NCBI GenBank assembly: GCA_019637225.1 | Contig: JAHBWC010000012.1 | Span: 1-64,000 of the forward strand | Reading direction: 5' to 3' | Length of the DNA stretch: 64,000 nucleotides | Source of the DNA: Labilithrix sp. | GTDB lineage: Bacteria > Myxococcota_A > Polyangia > Polyangiales > Polyangiaceae | The notes under the pieces: generated by a model | Database searches by the model: none | What the model saw: only the letters and a program-made list of their open reading frames with translations | What the model was told of the DNA's origin: nothing | Made by a program: the position numbers and the translations under genes | Shown here: positions 16,666 to 25,960 of the stretch, one piece after another | Layout: every line of letters starts with the position of its first letter | Position numbering within the stretch: the stretch's first letter is position 1

Positions 16666-17814
16666 ATGCGCTCGCTCTCGAACGACGGCCGCTGGCTCGA
16701 GCTCCCCGCGCTCGCCACGGCGCACTCGCACGCGTTCCAGCGCGGCATGCGCGGCGCCGCTCAGCGACACGCCGGAGGCGCGAGCAGAGGGCGAGAGGAC
16801 TTCTGGTCGTGGCGAGGCGCGATGTACCGCGCGGCGCTCGCGCTCGATCCCGTCTCGATCGAGGAGATCAGCCGGGTCGCCTTCCGCGAGCTCCGGCGCG
16901 CCGGTGTCCGCACGGTGGGCGAGTTCCACTACATCCAGCACCAGCCCGACGGCACGCCTTACGACGATCGCACCGTGATGAGCGACGCCGTCGTCCGCGC
17001 GGCGAAGGCCGAGGGTCTGCGCATCGCGCTGCTCCGCGTCGCGTATCACCGCGCCGGGCCGGGGCGTGAGGCCGAGCCTGGACAGAAGCGGTTCTGCGAC
17101 CCCGACGTCGACGCGGTGCTCCGCGACGTCGACACGCTCCGCGCCCGGTACGCGGGCGATCCCGACGTCGTCGTCGGCGTGGCTCCGCACTCGGTGCGCG
17201 CCGTTCCGCCGGCATGGATCGGCGAGCTCGCGGCCTACGCCGACGCCGCGTCGCTCCCGTTCCACATGCACGTCGCGGAGCAGCCCCGCGAGATCGACGA
17301 GTGCCTCGCGGAGACCGGCAAGCGGCCGATCGAGCTCCTCGCCGATCTCGGCGTGCTGTCGCCGCGCTTCGTGGCCGTTCACGCGACGCACCTGCTCCCG
17401 CACGAGGCCGCGCTCCTCGGCGAGGCGCGCGCGTTCGCCTGCGTGTGCGCGACGACCGAGGCGGACCTCGGCGACGGCCTGCCGGACCTCGTCGCGCTCC
17501 GCGCCTCCGGCGCGCGGCTCTGCACCGGCATCGACAGCCACGTCATCACCGACCCGATCGCGGATCTGCGAGCGCTCGAGACGCTCGCGCGGCTACGCAC
17601 CGGCACGCGCGTGACGTTCGCGCCGCCGTCGGGGACGCCCGCCGAGCAGCTCTGGCGGGAGGGATCGCTCGAGGGCGCGATCGCGTGCGGCTTCTCCGAC
17701 GCGGGCGGCACGATCCGCGTCGCGCGTGAGCATCCGGCGCTCGCGCTCGTCGAGGACGAGCTCCTCCTCGACGCCGTCGTCTTCGGCGGCTCGTCCGCGC
17801 TCGTCAGCGCCTGA
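16666..17814 (+). CDS. Amidohydrolase, formimidoylglutamate deiminase (HutF) type
   Basis: 382 residues from ATG 16666. HutF converts N-formimidoyl-L-glutamate to N-formyl-L-glutamate and ammonia in histidine degradation. Visible family features are the metal motif ATAHSHAFQRGMRG followed by DFWSWRGAMYR, GEFHYIQHQPDG, the metal-ligand FHMHVAEQPREID, AVHATHL and the TGIDSHV Asp. The usual N-terminal beta-sandwich (about 50 residues) is missing: the protein starts just before HSHAFQR, so it is shorter than the usual ~450. No other hut genes (hutH, hutU, hutI) are nearby. A deiminase of related substrates (guanine-deaminase-like subfamily) is possible. Confidence 0.82.
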   Translation: MRSLSNDGRWLELPALATAHSHAFQRGMRGAAQRHAGGASRGREDFWSWRGAMYRAALALDPVSIEEISRVAFRELRRAGVRTVGEFHYIQHQPDGTPYDDRTVMSDAVVRAAKAEGLRIALLRVAYHRAGPGREAEPGQKRFCDPDVDAVLRDVDTLRARYAGDPDVVVGVAPHSVRAVPPAWIGELAAYADAASLPFHMHVAEQPREIDECLAETGKRPIELLADLGVLSPRFVAVHATHLLPHEAALLGEARAFACVCATTEADLGDGLPDLVALRASGARLCTGIDSHVITDPIADLRALETLARLRTGTRVTFAPPSGTPAEQLWREGSLEGAIACGFSDAGGTIRVAREHPALALVEDELLLDAVVFGGSSALVSA

Positions 17815-17904
17815 GCCGCCATACACACGCGCCCGCGCGGCGCGTCGGGCAGGATCCTCCCCAAGATCGGCAAGATCTCGAGCCGTTCTGCGTCGGTAGA
17901 CCGC

Positions 17905-17940
17905 AGTTAAGTCGTATTATTAGCTAATTATGAGCTACTA
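17905..17940 (+). promoter_or_regulatory. AT-rich promoter/operator upstream of the Fic gene
   Basis: A strikingly AT-rich patch in a very GC-rich window. It has a TATTAT -10-like hexamer (17915-17920) followed by a short inverted repeat TAGCT...AGCTA (17921-17937) that would overlap an RNA polymerase or repressor site. No convincing -35 was seen at 17 bases. The Fic protein has a C-terminal winged-helix, so autoregulation is possible. Confidence 0.4.
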
Positions 17941-17961
17941 TGAATCGGCTCAGGATCGGCA

Positions 17962-19170
17962 ATGTACAGCGCCCCGGCCCAGATGGAACCGATGCTCCCG
18001 AGTCGTCTCTCGAACGAGCTCGAAGCCTCGGCCGTGGACCTCATCCGTGGATCGGCTGCGCTTGGCTCGACGTTGACCCCGAGAGCGCGGGTCGAAGTCG
18101 TCGAGCTGCTCCGGGTGATCAACAGCTACTACTCGAACCTCATCGAAGGGCACGGAACACGGCCCATCGACATCGAACGCGCGCTCCGCGGTGACTACTC
18201 CAAGGAGCCGGCGAAGCGGATCCGACAGCTCGAGAGCCGCGCCCATATCGAGGTCCAACGCAAGCTCGAGGCTCGCCTCGCGGCCGACCCCGAGCTCGAC
18301 CTCTGCGCTCCAGCGCTGCTGTGTTGGCTTCACGAGCAGTTCTACGAGGAGATGCCCGAAGAGCTTCGCCTCGTGCAGCACGAGGGCGTCGAGGCTCGCG
18401 TCGTGCCGGGGCAGCTGCGCACGTCCAACGTGAAGGTCGGGCGCCACTTGGCCCCACTGCACGAGCACGTCGGCGCGTTTCTCTCTCGCTTTCACGACGC
18501 CTACGGCGCGCGCCAGATGTCGCCGATGAAACAGATCATCTCGGTCGCGGCGTCGCATCATCGGCTCGCCTGGATCCACCCGTTCCTCGATGGGAACGGT
18601 CGAGTCACTCGGCTCTTCACCCACGCCTACCTGAAGCGTATCCGCCTCGACGGGCACGGGCTGTGGGCCGCCTCGCGCGGGCTCGCGCGGAAGCGCGACG
18701 AGTACTTTCGCTTTCTGCAAGCCGCAGACGAACCCCGTCGTGGAGACCTCGATGGGTGCGGGAACCTGACCGACGCGGGCCTCGCGGAGTTCTGCAGCTT
18801 CTTCATGGAGACCTGCCTCGACCAGATCCGGTACATGCGTGAGCTGCTCGACCTCGAGCGCCTCGAGGAGCGCGTGCTCGGGTACGCCGAGCTCGCGAGC
18901 GCGCGACGAGAGCTGCCGAAGCAGGCGGCGTATCTCCTCCGCGACGTCCTCTTGAGAGGCGAGGTTCCCCGCGGTGAAGCTCCGAGGATCACCGGTTCAG
19001 CCGAGCGGTCGGCGCGAGCCGTCGTCGCAGCGCTCGTCGATCGAGGACTACTCAAGTCGGACTCGCCCAAGGGACCTGTCCGTCTTGGTTTCCCCTCGCA
19101 CGTCGTTCCGTACTACTTCCCGCGCCTCTACCCGGCGTCGCTCGAGGACGAGATGCGGCACGAGCGGTGA
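17962..19170 (+). CDS. Fic family protein with N-terminal inhibitory helix
   Basis: 402 residues from ATG 17962. The Fic core motif HPFLDGNGRVTR is intact at 206-217 (catalytic His 206), so AMP transfer (or another nucleotide-phosphate transfer) to a target hydroxyl is expected. An (S/T)xxxE(G/N) inhibitory motif lies at SNLIEG (58-63; inhibitory Glu 62), marking a class II Fic protein. The C-terminus (~310-375; ITGSAERSARAVVAALVDRG) looks like a winged helix, giving the common Fic-wHTH layout. The AT-rich leader is unlike its neighbours and suggests transfer from elsewhere. No separate antitoxin gene is adjacent. The target is unknown. Confidence 0.93.
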   Translation: MYSAPAQMEPMLPSRLSNELEASAVDLIRGSAALGSTLTPRARVEVVELLRVINSYYSNLIEGHGTRPIDIERALRGDYSKEPAKRIRQLESRAHIEVQRKLEARLAADPELDLCAPALLCWLHEQFYEEMPEELRLVQHEGVEARVVPGQLRTSNVKVGRHLAPLHEHVGAFLSRFHDAYGARQMSPMKQIISVAASHHRLAWIHPFLDGNGRVTRLFTHAYLKRIRLDGHGLWAASRGLARKRDEYFRFLQAADEPRRGDLDGCGNLTDAGLAEFCSFFMETCLDQIRYMRELLDLERLEERVLGYAELASARRELPKQAAYLLRDVLLRGEVPRGEAPRITGSAERSARAVVAALVDRGLLKSDSPKGPVRLGFPSHVVPYYFPRLYPASLEDEMRHER

Positions 19171-19243
19171 GCGCAACGCCGCCGACAGGGTCGAGTCGCC
19201 CTCCTGCTCGGACGCCGGGGGCTGCCGACGTGTCCTCCCCGCC

Positions 19244-20158
19244 TCAAAGCGCCGAGAGCACCGCGCGGTTCGTCGCTGGCAGCTTCAGGTAGAGATAGAG
19301 GGCCTCCACCTCGGTGTCGGTCATCCGTGCGGTCGCTTGCCAGGGCATCGGATCCTTCAGCGCCGAGCCGTCTGGACGGCGTCCGAGGCGGAGAGCGTTC
19401 GCGAAGTCCTGCTTCGTCCACGTCGCCATCACGCCGCTGGGGCTGATGTCCGTGGCCTTGGGTGTGCCCGGCGGCATCCCCGGGACCGCACCGCCACGCA
19501 GGTTCGGGCCGTGACAGCCGAAGCATCCGCCGGTTCGGGCGAGGTACTCGCCGTAGACGGCGTTCGCCTCCGGCCGCGGGCTCGACGCCATCGGCCGCGC
19601 ATGGTCGACGGACTCCGCGGCGTAGAGCTCGAAGCTGCCCGCCGTCATCATGATCCGGAGGGCCGGACCGACGCGCACCGGCGGCGTCGTGCGCTCCACC
19701 GGAGGCGCGGAGCGCACGTACGCGATGATGTCCGCGACGTCGCTCTCTCCGAGGGCACTGTAGTCCTTCGCCGGCATCGCTGCGAGCGGGCGCCCGTCGC
19801 GGCCGACGCCGTGGGCGATCGCGCGAACCCAGTCGTCGGTCGTCAGGTCGGCGCCGACGCCTCCGCGGGTGATGTTCGGGCCGGCGAGCGTGCCGACCAT
19901 GCCGTCGTCCACCATCGTCTTGCCGCCGAGGTCGTCGCCGTGGCAATCGGTGCACTTCGCGAGCGCGCGTACGAGATGCTCGCCGCGCGCGAGCGCCTCG
20001 GGGCTGCCCGAGATCGTGAGCGGCGCGACGGGGACGTCGTAGCGTCGCTCGGCGCGGGCGTCCGCTCGAATGGTAGCGTAGGCGTAGAAGGCGGTAGCGG
20101 CGACGGCGGCGCCGCCGACGATCGTTCCAAGGATGCGAAGGGTGCGTTTGCGGTTCAC
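19244..20158 (-). CDS. Dihaem cytochrome c
   Basis: 304 residues from GTG 20158; a GTG at 20197 would extend it by 13 residues. After a hydrophobic anchor (ILGTIVGGAAVAATAFYAYA) there are two class I cytochrome c domains. The haem-binding motifs are CTDCH (69-73) and CFGCH (212-216), with candidate axial Met in AAMPAKDYS and KDPMPWQA. Each domain has the usual spacing, and a hydrophobic EALYLYLKLP lies at the end. It probably works in the periplasm as an electron carrier, anchored by the uncleaved N-terminal helix. Oxidase or dehydrogenase partners are not seen nearby. It is transcribed separately from the upstream ferritin-like gene, as a strong hairpin lies between them. Confidence 0.92.
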   Translation of the reverse strand: MNRKRTLRILGTIVGGAAVAATAFYAYATIRADARAERRYDVPVAPLTISGSPEALARGEHLVRALAKCTDCHGDDLGGKTMVDDGMVGTLAGPNITRGGVGADLTTDDWVRAIAHGVGRDGRPLAAMPAKDYSALGESDVADIIAYVRSAPPVERTTPPVRVGPALRIMMTAGSFELYAAESVDHARPMASSPRPEANAVYGEYLARTGGCFGCHGPNLRGGAVPGMPPGTPKATDISPSGVMATWTKQDFANALRLGRRPDGSALKDPMPWQATARMTDTEVEALYLYLKLPATNRAVLSAL

Positions 20159-20220
20159 GGAAGCCGGTAAAGCAAGGCGAGGGCCACGCCGTGACACCGC
20201 GAAAAGGCACGCGTCCTCGG

Positions 20221-20278
20221 GATGCGCGGGTTGCGCGCTCGCGCGACGTGCGCGAGCGCGTTGCGCAGCCTGCGCATC
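20221..20278 (-). terminator. Nested GC hairpin downstream of the ferritin-like gene
   Basis: CGCGCTCGCGC (20234-20244) pairs perfectly with GCGCGAGCGCG (20250-20260) across a 5-base loop. GATGCGC (20221-20227) pairs with GCGCATC (20272-20278) around it. It lies in the 170-base gap after the minus-strand diiron gene. No T-tract is present, so termination would depend on the stem or on Rho. Confidence 0.45.
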
Positions 20279-20331
20279 GGCCGGCTCGAATCTGGAGCTC
20301 TGCCGACGTCAGTCCGGGATCCGCGCGGCGA

Positions 20332-21345
20332 TCAGCTCGCCTCGGCGACCCGATGGAGCGCGTCGGTCTTTCGTGAGGCCCGCTTCTCGGCTTCGATCTC
20401 GAGCACGCCGGGGCGCTTTCGCCGGGCGACGTCGACCGCCGCGCGTACGCGCTCGCCGAGCGGGACCTTCGCGTGCGGGCCGGCGGCCGGGAAGAGCAGC
20501 TCGCAGAAGCCGGCGAACGCGCGCTGCTCCGGCGGATCCTCGGGCCATGAGGGGAACTCCTCGCGCAACATCGCGTCGATGTCGCTCTGCTTGCGGAAGC
20601 CGATGGCGAGGAGGCTCCGCGGGTCCACGCCCACCGAGAGGAGCGCGGGCTCGAGCGACTTCAGGCTCATCACGGCGGAGCCGTAGAGGTCGAGGTGGAA
20701 GGCGGCGAGATCGAGCCTCTCCGCGAACGACATCTTGGCGATCAGGTCGGGCAGCATCTGGATCCCGAGGCCGACGTGCCGGGCCTCGTCGCGCTCGTAG
20801 TACGGCAAGAGGTCCGTGAGCACCGGCTCCACCTCGAGCTCGCGGACGCGCTGGAAGATCGTGAGCGCGATGGTCTCGATCGTCAGCTGCATTCCGAGGA
20901 GCTTCTTCGCGAGGCTCTTCGTCCCGAGCGTGAGCGAGAGGACCCGGCGAGACCAGCGGTCGAGCGGCGGCGGGCGCTCGCCGAGGGCCTCGAGGTAGTC
21001 GTGCATCACGTAGAAGTGGCGCGCCTCGTCGTGGACCTGGCTCGACGCCGCCAGCTTGCCGGGCAACGGGACGATGGCGTCCGTGAGCTGCGCGCTGATC
21101 TTCCAGGCCGCGAGCTCGCCCCACATGATGACGGAGAAGATGCGGGCGAGCGCGTGACGCTCCCGCGCGGCGAGCTGGGGCTTGCCGTGGCGCTCGATGA
21201 GCTCCTTCAGCACGTCGCGGCCGTCCCAGATGCGGTCCTGACCCACGTGGTAGATGCTCTCCATCCGCCTGGCGCGCCGGGCCTCCTTGTCGGAGTAGGC
21301 GACGTCGAACATGTCGTAGGGGAGCGTTTCGCGGTCGAGCAGCAT
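20332..21345 (-). CDS. Diiron ferritin-like domain protein
   Basis: 337 residues from ATG 21345 (GAGAGGG lies about 8-14 bases upstream); open frame further upstream is a shadow of the kinase gene. A four-helix ferritin-like core is indicated by two near-identical metal motifs, VHDEARHFYVMHDYL and YYERDEARHVGLGIQML, plus E-bearing helices (WGELAAWKISAQL, QLTIETIALTIFQ). Each E-x-x-H motif would supply iron ligands. The layout resembles AurF-type oxygenases and related domain-containing ferritin-like proteins, but the substrate is unknown. Its 5' end is 23 bases from the stop of the kinase gene, in the same direction, so the two could be co-transcribed. Confidence 0.82.
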   Translation of the reverse strand: MLLDRETLPYDMFDVAYSDKEARRARRMESIYHVGQDRIWDGRDVLKELIERHGKPQLAARERHALARIFSVIMWGELAAWKISAQLTDAIVPLPGKLAASSQVHDEARHFYVMHDYLEALGERPPPLDRWSRRVLSLTLGTKSLAKKLLGMQLTIETIALTIFQRVRELEVEPVLTDLLPYYERDEARHVGLGIQMLPDLIAKMSFAERLDLAAFHLDLYGSAVMSLKSLEPALLSVGVDPRSLLAIGFRKQSDIDAMLREEFPSWPEDPPEQRAFAGFCELLFPAAGPHAKVPLGERVRAAVDVARRKRPGVLEIEAEKRASRKTDALHRVAEAS

Positions 21346-21368
21346 GAGGGAGCCCTCTCTCGGGTGGG

Positions 21369-23171
21369 TCAGCGTTCGGAGGCGGCGGCGGTGTCTCGTT
21401 CGGGGCGCGTGGGCTGGCCCCAGGGAAGCGCGGCGAGGATCGAGTGCGCCCGCGCCGCGAGCCGCGGGTCGATCCGGCCGCGCATGGCGGCGTCGAAGGC
21501 GCGCGCGAGGTCGCCGGCGCTCGCGAAGCGGTCGCGTGGATCCTTCGCGAGCGCGAGCGCGAGGACGAGGTCGACGTCCTCGGGCAGGCGCACGAGCGAG
21601 CCCGCGCGCGCGGGCTGCTCGGAGCAGATCTTCGACAGGATCTCGATGCTCGTCTCGGCGGAGAAGGGCGGGCTGCCGGTGAGCGCGCGGTACGCGACGA
21701 CGCCGAGCGCGAAGACGTCGGAGCGCGGACCGACCTCGCGGCCCCGCGCCTGCTCGGGCGCCATGTAGCCCGGCGTACCGATGATCTGACCGTGCGTCAG
21801 CGTGCCGTCGCCGGCGTCGAGCTTGGAGACGCCGAAGTCGAGCACCTTCCACGTCTCGGCGCCGCGCCGCGCCTCCGCGCAGAACAGGTTTCGCGGCTTG
21901 AGATCGCGATGGACGATGCCGGCCGCGTGCGCCGCGTCGAGGCCGGCGGCGACCTCACGCAGCATCGTCGCGACCTTCTTCGGCGCCATCCGCTTGTTGT
22001 CGCGCAGGAACGTCGCGAGGTCCTGGCCGCGCAGGCGCTCCATCGCCAGGTACGGGATCGGGGCGTCGGCCGGCGAGGCGTCGACCACGCGCACGACGTT
22101 CGGGACGGAGAGCGAGCTCGTGATCTTCGCCTCGCGGAGGAAGCGCTCGACGATGTCCGTCTCGACGAGGAGCTGCGGGTGGATCAGCTTGACCGCGACC
22201 TCCTCCTTCGAGTCGAGGCGAACGCCCTCGTAGACCTCGCCCATCGCGCCGCGACCGATGAGGCTCCCGAGCCGGAACGTGCCGACCACCTCGCCGGAGT
22301 AGCGGCCGATGCCCCCGACGCGCATCGCCTGGACGAGCTCGTGCCGCGCCTCGCGGAGGAGCGCGTCGCGCTGAGCGAGGCTCCGGACGACGACGTCGTG
22401 CTGCTCGATCGCGTGGATCGTGGCGGCGCGCGTCCCGCGAGCCGTGAGGTACACGGCCGCGAAGATCGTCTCGACGAGGAGGAGCATGACGACGCGATCG
22501 GCCGGCGTCGCGGCCGTCGCCCGGATGATCCCGGCGTCGGGGATCGTACCGGTCATCACGAGGCCGGCGAGGATCGCGTAGGCCATCGCGCACGTCGCGA
22601 TGACGGAGACGCTCGCCTTGTCGCTCTGCCCGGTGCAGTAGAACTGCACGCCGAGCGGGACGATCGCCGGGCCCGGCGAAAAGACCCCGTAGAAATAGAT
22701 GCCGCTGAACGCCGCGAAGATGGTCGCGTAGACGACGACGAGCGCGCGCGGCACCGTGTAAGCGGCGCCGCCTCCCCGGAGCGCGATGAGCAGCCAGGCG
22801 GCCGTGACGACGACGACGCCGAGCGCGAAGACGAAGACGCCCTTGGCGACGGGGTCCCCGCCGACGAACGCGAGCGCGCCCGCCTGGCAGACCGCGAGGC
22901 CGAGCGCGACGTACATGAAGGTCCGCGTCCGCGTGGCCTCTTGCAGGCCGAGCGTCTCGTGCGCGGTCACGAGCGCCGACGATCCCGTGAGCCCTCGGGA
23001 CGAGCCGTCGGCCTGGGATGCCTCGCGCGTGTCGGCCGCCTCCTCGGCGGACGGGAGCGCGGAGGTGGACGGAGGACCCACGCGCGGCGGCGCCGGGACG
23101 AGGTCGTCGACCTGCGTCGGCGCGTCCTCCGCGTACTGGCGGCGCGAGGGTGCCTGGCCGTGTTTCCCCAT
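21369..23171 (-). CDS. Membrane Ser/Thr protein kinase (TM domain first, kinase last)
   Basis: 600 residues. The N-terminal ~80 residues are polar. About five hydrophobic helices follow (for example FMYVALGLAVCQAGALAF, GVFVFALGVVVVTAAWLLIA, VVMLLLVETIFAAVYLT), then a C-terminal kinase domain (~residues 295-560). The kinase domain has the P-loop GRGAMGEVYEG, AVKLIH (catalytic Lys), HRDLKPRNL (catalytic Asp), DFGVSK and GTPGYMAPEQ. All catalytic residues are present, so activity is expected. Most bacterial eukaryotic-type kinases place the kinase first; here it follows the membrane domain, as in several myxobacterial kinases. It is divergent from uvrB with a 246-base shared upstream region. Confidence 0.93.
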   Translation of the reverse strand: MGKHGQAPSRRQYAEDAPTQVDDLVPAPPRVGPPSTSALPSAEEAADTREASQADGSSRGLTGSSALVTAHETLGLQEATRTRTFMYVALGLAVCQAGALAFVGGDPVAKGVFVFALGVVVVTAAWLLIALRGGGAAYTVPRALVVVYATIFAAFSGIYFYGVFSPGPAIVPLGVQFYCTGQSDKASVSVIATCAMAYAILAGLVMTGTIPDAGIIRATAATPADRVVMLLLVETIFAAVYLTARGTRAATIHAIEQHDVVVRSLAQRDALLREARHELVQAMRVGGIGRYSGEVVGTFRLGSLIGRGAMGEVYEGVRLDSKEEVAVKLIHPQLLVETDIVERFLREAKITSSLSVPNVVRVVDASPADAPIPYLAMERLRGQDLATFLRDNKRMAPKKVATMLREVAAGLDAAHAAGIVHRDLKPRNLFCAEARRGAETWKVLDFGVSKLDAGDGTLTHGQIIGTPGYMAPEQARGREVGPRSDVFALGVVAYRALTGSPPFSAETSIEILSKICSEQPARAGSLVRLPEDVDLVLALALAKDPRDRFASAGDLARAFDAAMRGRIDPRLAARAHSILAALPWGQPTRPERDTAAASER

Positions 23172-23417
23172 CCCTGCCTCTGAGGTTGATGCTAGCGCAC
23201 GGGCTCCGCGTGAGCCTGAGGCGGATTGGCCGCGATCGGGGCGGCGATCGTGCGGCTCCTCCTGCCCGCTGATCCCGCCCAGGATCCTGCCCCTAACCCT
23301 GCCCTTAACCCTGACAGATGCCTGACAACTTTGGCCGCGACGGCTCGTCGGATAGGGCCGCTCCTGCTTGCGGTTCCGCTGGGAGGGAAGCTACGTTGAC
23401 CGGCTCGTTACGACCCC
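23172..23417. other. Divergent intergenic region, kinase gene/uvrB
   Basis: 246 bases without a gene. A short imperfect tandem is visible at 23288-23311 (CCTGCCCCTAACCC, then TGCCCTTAACCCTGAC). No LexA-type box was found, so SOS control of uvrB is not supported by this region. CTGACA occurs twice (23311 and 23322) and could be a -35 element, but no matching -10 is convincing. Confidence 0.5.
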
Positions 23418-25592
23418 ATGCCGGCCGCTTCTCCCTTCAAGTTGTCCTCGACCTTCGAGCCCAAAGGCGACCAGCCTGCGGCGATCGAGCAGCTCATGCG
23501 GGGGCTCGCGCAGGCCGAGAAGCATCAGGTCCTCCTCGGCATCACCGGCTCGGGCAAGACGTTCACCGTCGCGAACGTCATCGAGAAGTACGGCAGGCCG
23601 ACGCTCATCCTCGCGCCGAACAAGACGCTCGCCGCCCAGCTCTACGGCGAGATGAAGGAGCTCTTCCCGGAGAACGCGGTCGAGTACTTCGTCAGCTACT
23701 ACGACTACTACCAGCCCGAGGCGTACGTCCCTGCGAGCGACACGTACATCGACAAGGACGCGATCATCAACGACCAGATCGATCGCATGCGTCACGCGGC
23801 GACGCGCTCGCTGCTCTCGCGTCGCGACGTCATCATCGTCGCGAGCGTCAGCTGCATCTACGGCATCGGCTCGGCGGAGAGCTACCACGGCCTCCTCATC
23901 AACCTGAAGGTCGGCGAGGAGTTCCGGCGCGACAACCTGCTCCGGATGCTGGTCGACATCCAGTACGAGCGAAACGACGTCGACTTCCACCGCGGCACCT
24001 TCCGCGTCCGCGGCGACGTCGTCGAGGTCTTCCCCGCGTACGAGCACGAGACGGCGGTGCGCATCGAGTTCTTCGGCGACACCGTCGAGGCGATCCGCGA
24101 GGTGGATCCCCTCCGCGGCAAGGTGAAGGGCGCGCTGGACCGCTACGCCATCTTCCCCGGCTCGCACTACGTCACGCCGCAGGAGCAGATGCGCCGCGCG
24201 ATCGGCGAGATCCGCGAAGGGCTCCGCGAGCGCCTCGACTTCTTCGACAAGGAGGGCCGCTTCCTCGAGAAGCAGCGCCTCGAGCAGCGGACCCTCTACG
24301 ACATCGAGATGATGGAGCAGATGGGGTTCTGCAACGGCATCGAGAACTACTCGCGCCACCTGTCGAACCGGAAGGCGGGCGAGCCCCCGCCCACCCTCAT
24401 CGACTACTTCCCCAAGGACTTCCTCCTCATCCTCGACGAGTCGCACCAGACGGTGCCGCAGGTCGGCGCGATGTACCGCGGCGACCGCGCACGCAAGGAG
24501 ACGCTGGTCGAGTACGGCTTCCGTCTCCCGAGCGCGCTCGACAACCGCCCCTTGAAGTTCGAGGAGTTCGAGGAGCACGTCCACCGCTGCATCTACGTCT
24601 CGGCGACGCCGGGCGAGTACGAGCTGCAGAAGGCGGAGGGCGCGTTCATCGAGCAGGTCATCCGTCCGACGGGCCTGATGGATCCGGTGACGGAGGTGCG
24701 CCCGGTCTCCGGTCAGGTCGACGATCTGCTCGTCGAGATCCGCGATCGCGCCGCGAAGAACGAGCGCGTCCTCTGCACGACGCTCACGAAGCGCATGGCC
24801 GAGGACCTCACCGACTACTACCGCGAGCTCGGCGTCCGCATCCGCTACCTGCACTCCGACGTCGACACCCTCGAGCGCATCGACATCCTCCGCGACCTCC
24901 GGCTCGGCGAGTTCGACGTGCTCGTCGGCATCAACCTCCTGCGCGAGGGTCTCGACCTCCCCGAGGTATCGCTCGTCGCGATCTTCGACGCCGACAAGGA
25001 GGGCTTCCTCCGCAGCCCGCGCTCGCTCATCCAGACCATCGGCCGCGCCGCGCGCAACGTGAACGGGCGCGTCATCATGTACGCCGACTCGATCACGCCG
25101 GCCATGAAGGGCGCGATCGAGGAGACGAACCGGCGCCGCGCGCTGCAGGAGAACTACAACACCGAGCACGGCATCGTGCCGGCGACGGTCATCCGTGCCG
25201 TCATGAACATCAACCCGGCGGCCGGCACGACCGACTACATCGAGATCCCGAAGGTCTCGAAGAACGGCAAGCCGGCGCGTGGAGGCGACGTCTCTCGCGA
25301 GGCGGAGCTCGCCGAGCAGATCAAGGCGCTCCGCGCGGAGATGTTCAGCGCCGCGGAGAACCTCGACTTCGAGCGCGCCGCGAGGATGCGCGACGAGCTG
25401 AAGAAGATGGAGGCGCTCGCCGGCAAGGACGGCGCGATCGACGCCAGCGCGTTCTACGATCCGTACGCCGGCGCGCCGAAGAGCACGAAGGCGACGCGGG
25501 GCCGCGCGCGCAGCGCCGGAGCGGGCAGCGCCAAGAGCCCGGCGAGCCCGAAGAAGGCGAGCAGCGCCGGACGCGGTCGTTTCAAGCGCTGA
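23418..25592 (+). CDS. uvrB: UvrABC excision nuclease subunit B
   Basis: 724 residues. UvrB is the DNA-damage-verifying helicase-like subunit of nucleotide excision repair. It is loaded by UvrA and hands over to UvrC. Motifs in order are: Walker A GITGSGKT, the beta-hairpin [17 protein letters not shown]-box LILDESH, motif V/VI regions [14 protein letters not shown] and QTIGRAARN, and the C-terminal UVR domain ([33 protein letters not shown]), which binds UvrC. A basic Ala/Lys/Ser-rich tail of about 50 residues follows. The start at 23418 is set by the conserved [17 protein letters not shown], which begins 6 residues in. All functional residues are present. Confidence 0.99.
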   Translation: MPAASPFKLSSTFEPKGDQPAAIEQLMRGLAQAEKHQVLLGITGSGKTFTVANVIEKYGRPTLILAPNKTLAAQLYGEMKELFPENAVEYFVSYYDYYQPEAYVPASDTYIDKDAIINDQIDRMRHAATRSLLSRRDVIIVASVSCIYGIGSAESYHGLLINLKVGEEFRRDNLLRMLVDIQYERNDVDFHRGTFRVRGDVVEVFPAYEHETAVRIEFFGDTVEAIREVDPLRGKVKGALDRYAIFPGSHYVTPQEQMRRAIGEIREGLRERLDFFDKEGRFLEKQRLEQRTLYDIEMMEQMGFCNGIENYSRHLSNRKAGEPPPTLIDYFPKDFLLILDESHQTVPQVGAMYRGDRARKETLVEYGFRLPSALDNRPLKFEEFEEHVHRCIYVSATPGEYELQKAEGAFIEQVIRPTGLMDPVTEVRPVSGQVDDLLVEIRDRAAKNERVLCTTLTKRMAEDLTDYYRELGVRIRYLHSDVDTLERIDILRDLRLGEFDVLVGINLLREGLDLPEVSLVAIFDADKEGFLRSPRSLIQTIGRAARNVNGRVIMYADSITPAMKGAIEETNRRRALQENYNTEHGIVPATVIRAVMNINPAAGTTDYIEIPKVSKNGKPARGGDVSREAELAEQIKALRAEMFSAAENLDFERAARMRDELKKMEALAGKDGAIDASAFYDPYAGAPKSTKATRGRARSAGAGSAKSPASPKKASSAGRGRFKR

Positions 25593-25609
25593 GCGCGCGA
25601 GCACGCGTA

Positions 25610-25795
25610 TCAGCGTTCTCGCTTCTGCCCCGACGGCTCTCGTTCGCTCGCGATCCGCTTCGTGTTTTCGCGATCGCGCGCACGGAGCTCGGCGATCACT
25701 TCGAGGGCAACGGTCATGGCGAGCGGGACACGGCGCACGACGTCATCGTCGCCGGGGCCTCGCTCCCCGTCGGGTGACGGAGGACGAGAAGGCAT
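25610..25795 (-). CDS. Possible small protein, unknown
   Basis: 61 residues from ATG 25795 (an in-frame continuation upstream exists). The C-terminal half, VRRVPLAMTVALEVIAELRA, is a plausible helix, and the rest is charged. Codon use is similar to that of neighbours. No ribosome binding site is evident. It lies in the 368 bases between uvrB and the membrane protein gene, where otherwise nothing recognisable was seen. It may not be a gene. Confidence 0.25.
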   Translation of the reverse strand: MPSRPPSPDGERGPGDDDVVRRVPLAMTVALEVIAELRARDRENTKRIASEREPSGQKRER

Positions 25796-25960
25796 GCACC
25801 CATCCGTAGGTCTTCGTTCCGCCGATGCGAGCGCGACCGTCGCGGATTCCCCCGCTCGGCGCGCTCGCGCCCCTCGCTGCGACGGAGACGCTCGAGCTGT
25901 GCCGGCTCGCCGCTCTCCGGGCCCTCGAGCCATGGCGTCGGCCAGCGGAGGGCGCCGCGA

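Noticed and set aside
23172..23417. LexA box for uvrB
   Set aside because: No inverted CTGT-N8-ACAG-type or other clear SOS site was found in the gap.
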